A DNA stretch of 22,500 nt from the NCBI GenBank assembly GCA_963575745.1, contig CAUYUJ010018069.1, positions 1 to 22,500 on the forward strand, read 5' to 3'. Positions 16,286 to 22,500 of this stretch are shown here, one piece after another. This stretch comes from Prorocentrum cordatum (lineage: Eukaryota > Sar > Dinophyceae > Prorocentrales > Prorocentraceae). Under the pieces are notes generated by a model. That model saw nothing but the letters and a program-made list of their open reading frames with translations, had not been told where the DNA came from and did not search any database. Within the stretch, counting starts at the first letter, position 1. Every line of letters begins with the position of its first letter. A program made the translations under genes and the position numbers.

Positions 16286-17100
16286 ACTCCTCCCTGTCGC
16301 ACCCCGAGACGTGTCAGTAGTGCGGGTGGTTTTCAGAATATGGCTCTCGCCTGAGCGCCGCGCAGACTCGTTTGACAAATTTGCACCAGCTTCACGGATG
16401 GAGGGCGGGCCGTTTTCAAAAAGTGGCTCTCGCCGTAGCGCCACGCACACTCGTCTGCAAATTGCATGAGCTTCACGGATGGAGGGCGGCTCCTTTACAA
16501 AATGTTGGCTCTCACCTTAGCGCCGCACACAGTCGTCCTAAATGGTTACAACAGGCTCAAGGATCCTCATGGTTGACGCCCCAGGTATCATGCTTTGGTC
16601 TGATTTAAGACTGCCAGCAGTGCGCGACAGTAATCTTGATTTTCGACGTTGAAAACCAGGAATGGCATTATGGCGCGATTCAGAACAGTTTCAAGGATCC
16701 TTCTGGTTGACGCCCCAGGAATGGTGTTCTGGTACGATTCAGGATTGCCAGGGCGCAACAAACACTTCGATTCGCGATGTATGAAGTCCTAGGAATCGTG
16801 TTTTGGCACGAGTCTGGACGCAACATTACATCGATTCGCGGCGTTGAAGTCCCAGGAATAGTAGTTTGGCATGGCTGAGGTGTTCCAAAAGTTTGTCCTC
16901 CAACAGAACTCTTCCCGCAGTGAAAATAAATAATTGCAGGGACATATGAACAGGAAAATTGGAGGGTGTATTGCAACATCGTTGATGCGTCTTGGGTTTA
17001 CACTGGTCCTCCTCCTCCTCCTCCTCCTCCTCCTCATCCTCCTCCTCCTCCTCCTCCTCCTCCTCCTCCTCCTCCTCTTCCTCCGCCTCCGCCTCCTTCT
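16286..17100 (+). repeat. composite repeat module B, second copy of module A
   Basis: It starts ACTCCTCCCTGTCGCACCCC like module A. Three 81-82 bp satellite units follow (16319-16545), then at least five units of a 61-74 bp repeat with CCCCAGGAATGGTG near 16581, 16655, 16716, 16789 and 16852. It ends with the junction at 16934-17006 (TTGCAGGGAC to GGGTTTACACTGG) directly before CCT. Order and orientation equal module A; the lengths of the internal arrays differ. Confidence 0.75.
16319..16545 (+). repeat. 82-bp satellite, module B copy
   Basis: A partial first unit plus units starting at 16389 and 16470 (GCTTCACGGATGGAGGGCGG), each with GTGGCTCTCGCC and GCGCC-x-CGCAC as in module A. Confidence 0.85.
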
Positions 17101-17213
17101 CATCATCATCGAATCGCCTCCTCGATCTTCCTCCTCCTCCTCCTCCTCCTCCTCCTCCTCCTCCTCCTCCTCCTCCTCCTCCTCCTCCTCCTCCTCCTCC
17201 TCCTCCTCGTCCT
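17007..17213 (+). repeat. two CCT tracts joined by a conserved linker
   Basis: CCT tracts at 17007-17096 and 17132-17213 flank a 38-bp linker (17097-17134) containing CGCCTCCTCGATCTTCCTCC. The same linker, with about two changes, lies between CCT tracts at 18429-18466. Confidence 0.9.
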
Positions 17214-17214
17214 C

Positions 17215-17585
17215 GAGGCCCACGCGTCCGTGACGAGCTGGGCGGAGGTCGCTGCCCGCCGCGGCAGGGCGCCGCGCTCGGCTGCGGACGCTCCAAAAGG
17301 GGACTGGGAAAGCGCCGCGGGCGGAGGGCGGGCTCTGGAGCGGCGCCGCCCCTGCCCGCGCGCCGAGGACCCGTGCTGGGCGTGCGCAGCGGGGCAGGGG
17401 CCGCGAGGTTGGCGGCTCGCCTGCACGCGAGGCCCACTCGTGCGCGCCGAGCTGGACAGAGGTCGGCCCCCGCAGCGGCGGCGGACCGCGCTCGGCTGCG
17501 GGCGCTCGCCGCCGGGGCACGGACGAGGCGGCGCGGGCTGTGGGCGGGCTTGGAAGCGTCGCCGCCACTGCCCGTGCGCGGGCGG
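17215..17585. repeat. diverged 214-bp tandem duplication
   Basis: GAGGCCCAC starts at 17215 and again at 17429. Both units continue with GAGCTGG, then a G/C-rich stretch with CGCGCTCGGCTGCGG, then GGGCGGGCT and CGCCGCC-x-CTGCCCG. The second unit ends near 17585. Confidence 0.6.
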
Positions 17586-17849
17586 ATCGCCTCCAAGCGG
17601 GAGCGCTGCCTGCAGACCTCGAGGAGGAGTGGGGCGGTTTCCTGGCGGCCTCCGCCCAGTACGCTTTCGCGGGGATGACGGCGGCCATCGGCGAGGCGCG
17701 GTGCGAGGAGCTGCACGCGCTGGTCTGGGGCGGCTGCGTTTCCCCTCGACGCCGCAGCGGGCGCGGTTTCTGGCGGCTGAGGCGCTCTACGTGCCCGCTC
17801 GGGCCGGCGGTAGACCTCTCCCCCATCTCCTCCTTTCTGGAGTTGCGCA
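17540..17849 (+). CDS. coding-like open segment without ATG, unknown
   Basis: The plus frame opening at about 17540 reads LQAGALPADLEEEWGGFL, ASAQYAFAGMTAAIGEA and RCEELHALVWGG. This is a well-mixed, helix-prone composition with G/C-ending codons. It then passes into Arg-rich sequence and the CCT tract. A neighbouring frame reads FLAAEALYVPARAGG just downstream, so a frameshift or splice between the two frames is possible. No start codon and no recognised domain. It could be a piece of a gene decayed by microsatellite growth. Confidence 0.25.
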
Positions 17850-17932
17850 CCTCCTCCTCCTCCTCCTCCTCCTCCTCCTCCTCATCCTCCTCCTCCTCCT
17901 CCTCCTCCTCCTCCTCCTCCTCCTCCTCCTCC
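17850..17932 (+). repeat. CCT microsatellite
   Basis: About 83 bp of CCT with one CAT unit. Confidence 0.95.
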
Positions 17933-18176
17933 AGCCTTGGACCCCAGACATGCGAGATCTGGAAAAGTAAGCTGGCCAGCGCCGCGGCCGACCTCCACCG
18001 CCTCTTCCTCCTCCTGGTCCTCGTTGGCGCCGGCCTCCGGCCACTGTGGCCTCTACGTTATTCCTCCTCCAACTCCTGCTGCTGCTGCTGTAGGCTTCGC
18101 GGCCTTGCCCCCTCCCTGAGCAAAAACGCTCGGTGGGCAGAGAGAGGGACATTCCGAAAATGGCCGCTGTCGGGCT
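17933..18176. other. unique spacer between CCT tracts
   Basis: The plus strand is open through the spacer (TCEIWKSKLASAAADLHRL, then a hydrophobic run) but the frame is bounded by microsatellites on both sides. A six-unit CTG run lies at about 18077-18091. No gene is supported. Confidence 0.35.
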
Positions 18177-18500
18177 TCCTCCTCCTCCTCCTCCTCCTCC
18201 TCCTCCTCCTCCACCTCCTCCTCCTGCTCCTCCTCCTCTACGCCTCCTCCCTCATCCTCCTCCTCCTCCTCCTCCTCCTCCACCTCCTCCTCATCCTCAT
18301 TCCTCCTCCTCTCCTCCTCCTCCACCTCCCTCCTCCTCCTCCTCCTCCTCCTCCTCCTCCTCCAACACGCCTCCTCCTCCTCCTTCTCCTCCTCCTCCTC
18401 CTCCTCCTCCTCCTCCTCCTCCGCCACCTTCTCAACATCATCGATTCGCCTCCTCGATCTTCCTCCGCCTCCTCCTCATCCTCCTCCTCCTCCTCCGCCC
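18177..18500 (+). repeat. long interrupted CCT microsatellite with linker
   Basis: CCT from 18177 to about 18423 with CCA, CTG and CAT interruptions and phase changes. The conserved linker follows at 18429-18466, then CCT again to about 18498. Confidence 0.95.
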
Positions 18501-18534
18501 AGCGCACGGGATGAGCAACGGAGGGGACCGACAC

Positions 18535-18620
18535 CGAGGGTCGAGGGGTCGCGCGTCGAGGACCTGCGGATCGAGGAATCGAGGGGTCGAGGGGTCGAGG
18601 ATCGAGGGGTCGCAGGGGAG
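18535..18620. repeat. GTCGAGGG minisatellite
   Basis: Units such as GGTCGAGGG and GGATCGAGG, 8-10 bp, about eight copies with interruptions. Confidence 0.75.
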
Positions 18621-19401
18621 CGGAAACTGAGCATGAGATGGTCACTTTAGCAATCACGATCACTCGGCCCTGCTCTATTTCCCGACTTCATCCTCATCCT
18701 CCTCCTCCTCATTTCATCCTCCTCTCACTCGGTCCCACTGTGAAATGCCACGGCGGTCGCGCCTGCAGAGGCATCCGCAGTGATGCGGGCGCTGGACACC
18801 ACCGCCTGCGAAAAGAGGGTCCAGGGAGGGTACGGACAAGGACGAGGAGGAAGAAGGGGAGAAAGGATGAACGGGAAGAGGAAGAGGAGGAACTGAATCT
18901 GGACGTGAAGTCGCTCGCCCGCCTTACCCTGCAAAGCTGCTGCTGCGAGACTGCGGGAGCCGTGGGCCCGAGACTGCCGTACCATCTGAAGATCAAACAA
19001 CCCCAACAACTGCAACACGCAATGTCTACGTGAAGTCGAGTTTCGAAGCACACGTCGGGCACTCCTTACCGACCCAGCAAAAATCGTCGCGCAGTCGCCG
19101 GGCATCTTGCACGTGTCCCATGCTGTGCGCTCCTCGCATTTGCCACAGCTTTCACCCATGCAATGTCATTGGCCCATATCGCATATCAATATTACGGTAA
19201 GAGGACAATCGGCAGTACGTTAGCTCCATGTGGGAAGCAGGTTCTAGCTTTGCGAACAAGCGAGGGAGAGAAGGAGGGAAAGGGCAGGTCAGAGAGGAAT
19301 GAAGAAAACGCGGGGTGGGCAGGCGGCGTTGAAGCTGAAGCGGAACGCACAGAGAAAGTACAAACTGCTGGGACAATGCACACTGCATATTGCTGATGCT
19401 T
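18621..19401. other. unique region, open frames on both strands, nothing recognised
   Basis: A minus-strand frame with ATG (19159 down to 18725, 144 codons) begins MGESCGKCEERTAWDTCK and has a hydrophobic stretch FLLFLFPFILSPLLP that comes from a GAGGAAGAGG-rich tract. A plus-strand frame of 131 codons (18638-19033) overlaps it. Neither has a recognisable domain, and I cannot choose between them. Confidence 0.2.
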
Positions 19402-19407
19402 CCATCT

Positions 19408-19483
19408 CACTCTTTCTTCTCTCTCTTTCTCTCTATCTATCTCTCTCTCTCTCTCTCTCTTCTCTCTGATTCTCTCTCTCTCA
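19408..19483 (+). repeat. CT microsatellite
   Basis: CT-rich tract with TTT, TAT and GAT interruptions. Confidence 0.9.
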
Positions 19484-19499
19484 TGTAAAATAGAATGTG

Positions 19500-19889
19500 A
19501 TTTCACACATGGATGTATATGTCTGCATATATTTATATATATATATATATATATGTATGCACAGTCGTGTGCGAATATACACGTATGTGTACATGCAAAT
19601 ACGTGTAAATGTAGATGTGCATAGAGATGTGTATGTGGATGTACATGTGTACGCAATATATGTTCCTGTGTATATGTGTAAATATGTGTATATATATGTG
19701 TGTGAATGCACTTTTATATGTGTGCGTGTATATGTATATGTATGTGTACGTGTGTACGTTATGTATGTGTATGGGCATGTGTGTGCATAAGCATGTGTAC
19801 ATGTATACGTATGTGTATATGCAAATGTATATGTACATGTATATGTACATGCATATGTATATGTATATGTCTATGTATATGTATACGTT

Positions 19890-19974
<85 letters not shown>

Positions 19975-20335
19975 GTGTATATGTATGTGTACATGTCGGG
20001 TGTGTGCATAAAAACGTTGATGCGTGTACATGAATATGAAGATGTAGGTGTATATGTATGTTTATATGCATAGCAGTGTATGAATATGAATGTGCATATG
20101 TGTATGATGATGTGTGCATGCGCATGTGTAAATGTATATCCTGGTGTTTTGCATATGTAAATTTGTATGTTTAGTATGGGTATGCGTCTGCAACTGTATA
20201 TGTGAATGTAGATGTGTATGGTTGTGTGTAAATGGATGCGTGTATGGACGTTTACGGATGTATGCGTGTATATATATATATATATATATATGTGCATGAG
20301 TGCGTACGCAAATACATGTGTCTTTAAAAGTAAAC
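19500..20335. repeat. TATATG / TATGTG array with TA tracts
   Basis: About 830 bp of T-A-T-G-rich repeats. The core (about 19855-19985) is near-regular TATATG. Pure TA runs lie at about 19530-19552 and 20268-20290, close to the two ends. TGTATATG-like units resume at 22430-22500. Ile/His or Tyr/Met repeat frames are artefacts. Such DNA unwinds easily, but no specific function is shown. Confidence 0.9.
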
Positions 20336-20408
20336 GTATGGTCCCCCCCCTTGTGCTCATGCCGCTCTTTGCTTCTCTGCTTCTTCCTCGTGTTCCTCTC
20401 TCTTCTGT

Positions 20409-20500
20409 CTCCTCCCCCCCTCCTCTTCCTCCTATTCCTCCTCCTCCTGCTCCTCGTCTTCCTCCTCCTCCTCCTCTTCCGCCTGCTCCTCTTCCTCCCT
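20409..20500 (+). repeat. short interrupted CCT tract
   Basis: CCT with many TTC, CTG and CGT interruptions, the most diverged CCT tract in the window. Confidence 0.85.
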
Positions 20501-20523
20501 GTGGCAATACAGAACCAATACCA

Positions 20524-21190
20524 GACAGCGTTTGGCGCCGTCAGTGCAAGGAAACACGTTGTGTTTGGCGTTTGTTGGTTATGTTGGTCTGTGGAGCCAC
20601 GACACACTGTATGCTTGATTGTTTGGGTTTGTTCGGTTCTGCAGGTCCCAATGCTCGCCGCGGCCTCCTTCGCAGCACTTCAAAAACAAGAAAAACAAAA
20701 ATACACAGTAGTTGGCGCCCTTGGTGCAAGGAACCTCTGTGTATAGTTGCTTGGTCGTTGGTTTCTGTGGTTTGTGAAACCACGAAACACTGTGTATTGT
20801 TGGCTTGTTTGGCTCTACTGGTATTGAAAACACCACTGCTCGCCGCGGCCTCTCTCGCAGCACTTCTCTTTCAGCCTGCAAAAAGGAAAAACAAAATGTC
20901 TCCTTGCATCCCAGACCAAAGAACACACAACAACAACAACAACAACAACAAAGTGCTTGGCGCCCGTGGTGCAAGGAAACACTATGTACGTTGAGTTTGT
21001 TTGGTTTTTTTTTTTCGGTTTGTGAAACCACGAAGCAATATGTATGTGTGGTGTTTGTGCGTTGTTCGGTTTTGCAGGCTCCAGTGCTCGCCGCGGCCTC
21101 CATCGCAGCACTTCTGCTTGAGCTTGCCAAAAAATGCTTATTTGCATTACAAACCAAAACACCAACAAAAAAACAAAAATACACAGCGAT
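20524..21190. repeat. tandem repeat of three ~180-245 bp units
   Basis: Units start near 20524, 20704 and 20945 with TTGGCGCC (GGCGCC at 20534, 20714 and 20959) and NGGTGCAAGGAA. They continue with GTTTGTGAAACCACGAA, a small stem, then GCTCGCCGCGGCCTCC and TCGCAGCACTTC, and end in an A-rich CAAAAACAAAAATACAC. The second unit is longer because of an AAC tract (20928-20950); the third has an 11-T run. Minus-strand frames across the units repeat SVSW-x-HKP-like peptides with frame changes, so coding is doubtful. Confidence 0.8.
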
Positions 21191-21254
21191 TTCTTGAACC
21201 GAGGGTGGGCACACCTGGCCATACAGGCATCCTGCGTTCAGATTTTGCATGAAG
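21191..21254. other. short unique spacer
   Basis: Sequence between the tandem repeat and the GGATTCC array. No feature seen. Confidence 0.4.
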
Positions 21255-22165
21255 GCTTCATGTGTAAAGTCTCCTTAGTAAGGATTATTATTTAGCAAGG
21301 ATTCCGTAATACACATTCCTTAGTAGGGGCTCCTTCTTAGTTGAGAGTCCTGAGTAAGGGTTCCTTAGCAATGACAGGTTCCTGCGGTTGGACTCTTCAT
21401 TCTGATTCTTTCAATAGAGATCATGTGTTAAGGATTCCTTACTCCCCATTCCTCAATAAGTAGTCATTGTGAGGAAATCCTCCTTTAGGGCTCCTCAACG
21501 AAGATGCCTTCTCAAGCGCATGAAGGATTCCGGAGCAAAGATTCCTTATTAAGGGGTTATGGTTAAGGATTCCTGGATCAAGATTCCTTATGAGAGATTC
21601 CTTATAGAATATCCCGCATCAAGAATTCCATATTAAGGAGTCCATATTAAGGATTCCTTGGCTCACGCTACTTCTTCGGGATTCCTCAGTAAGGACTCCC
21701 CACGGCGGGTTCCGTATTAAGGATTCCTTGTGTAAGGTTACCACAATAAAGATTCCTTAATAAAGATTGGTAAGTACTCCTGGGTAATAATTCCGTAATT
21801 GGGATTCCTTATGAAGGATACCTCGACGACTCTTTACGACAGTTTCCTTACATAGGATCCCTTGCTGAGAATTCCTTATTCAAGATTTCTATTGAAAGGG
21901 TCGTTAGCTTTGGATTCGTTATGAAAGGTTCCTTATTTAAGATTCTGCATTACTAATTTCTCAGTTAACGGCCCTTTATTAAGGATTCCTCGGCAAAGAT
22001 TCCTTACTGAGGACTTCTTCGCACATACTCCTTAATAAGGATTCATTGCCAAGGATTCCTTGCTAATGGTGGGTTCCACATGAAGGCTTCCTTCTGAAAA
22101 TATTCCTTATTAAAGGCCCCCTATTCAGGATCCCTTATTACGGATTCCTTACTGACGACTCCTTA
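21255..22165. repeat. degenerate palindromic GGATTCCTTA array
   Basis: About 60 units around AAGGATTCCTTA at 10-16 bp spacing over 900 bp. TAAGGATTCCTTA is a palindrome apart from its centre base, so either strand shows the same motif. Unit spacing and sequence vary strongly. Frames are short because TAA is frequent. Confidence 0.85.
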
Positions 22166-22176
22166 TTGGGGGTCCC

Positions 22177-22429
22177 TCATCCTCCTCACCGTCACCATCG
22201 TCATCACCATCATCATCATCATCGCCAGCACCATCGTCATCATCGTCGGGATCGCACTCGTCTTATCTAGCTCCTCTTCTTCCTCACTCATATTATATAG
22301 TTGTTCCTTCTCCTCCTCCCCCTCCTCCCCCTCGTCATCCCCCTCCTGAGGATGGAGAGGGACTGAGACCAAGCGCTAGAGAACACATCGAAGACAGGGC
22401 AAATGGTATGATCACGGAGGGGGCGAGCA
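22177..22429. repeat. CAT tract and CCT-rich remnant
   Basis: CATCAT units with CACCAT interruptions (22177-22248), then a CTTCCTC/CCTCCCC-rich stretch (22270-22345) and about 80 bp of unique sequence. No gene is supported. Confidence 0.7.
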
Positions 22430-22500
22430 TGTGTACGTATGAGTACGTATGTGTATTAGATATATGCATGTATATGCATGTATATGTATGTGAATATGCA
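22430..22500. repeat. TGTATATGCA-type repeat, cut by window end
   Basis: GTATGTGTA, ATGTATATGCATG and similar units, like 19500-20335. It continues beyond the window. Confidence 0.8.

Noticed and set aside
19533-20507. 324-codon minus-strand frame and several His/Ile or Tyr/Met frames
   Set aside because: They are translations of TATATG and TA repeats with no independent coding signal.
1-22500. tRNA, rRNA, telomere repeats, CRISPR array, or a dinoflagellate spliced-leader relic
   Set aside because: I looked for GGTTCGA-type B boxes, rRNA cores, TTTAGGG runs, regular spaced repeats and the end of the spliced leader (TTTTGGCTCAAG) and saw none. The organism call therefore stays an inference.

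Overview
The window looks like repeat-dominated nuclear DNA from a GC-rich eukaryote. I found no protein-coding gene that I can name, and no tRNA, rRNA, CRISPR array or bacterial operon. The mix is typical of large protist genomes: long CCT tracts, other 2-7 bp microsatellites, degenerate minisatellites, and several short terminal-inverted-repeat (TIR) elements. The degenerate CAAGAGGCC arrays read on the minus strand as Leu/Gly/Trp/Ser-rich pseudo-proteins. From memory, that resembles low-complexity predicted proteins in dinoflagellate assemblies such as Prorocentrum. A dinoflagellate origin is therefore my best guess, but it is an inference.

Layout. 1-2150: mostly unique GC-rich DNA with candidate open frames, a 172-bp TIR element (593-764) and a 153-bp fold-back element (912-1064). 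2160-3360: a CCT tract and a GC-rich open region. 3390-3578: a 189-bp element with nested hairpins. 4539-5575: two CAAGAGGCC minisatellite arrays. 5892-7104: composite module A (CCT tract, 82-bp satellite, second repeat, CCT tract). 7105-8460: unique sequence. 8461-9813: pentanucleotide and CACCACATAG arrays, the latter carrying a nested 195-bp TIR element. 9879-12839: the most gene-like stretch, with a candidate exon, two more copies of the first TIR family, and coding-like open segments around CCT tracts. 12964-14800: TG-rich, G-rich, TAGCA-type and CT arrays. 14920-15545: a third CAAGAGGCC array and the fourth copy of the TIR family. 15828-18500: CAT and CCT tracts with composite module B. 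18535-22500: small repeats, a TATATG region, a three-unit tandem repeat and a 900-bp array of a palindromic GGATTCC motif.

The most interesting observation is the TIR family with four copies at 593, 10440, 10725 and 15388. Three copies have exact 8-bp target duplications. One copy (15388-15529) sits in a sequence whose related but uninterrupted form lies at 1447-1514, so an occupied and an empty site occur in the same window. In two copies a GT at the same TIR position pairs with an AG at the same position of the downstream target duplication. Splicing there would keep the frame, which is the geometry expected of introner-type elements. Three other non-autonomous elements with distinct TIRs and 5- or 6-bp target duplications are also present.

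Most long open frames here are by-products of stop-free microsatellites and high GC content. The few coding candidates listed carry low confidence.
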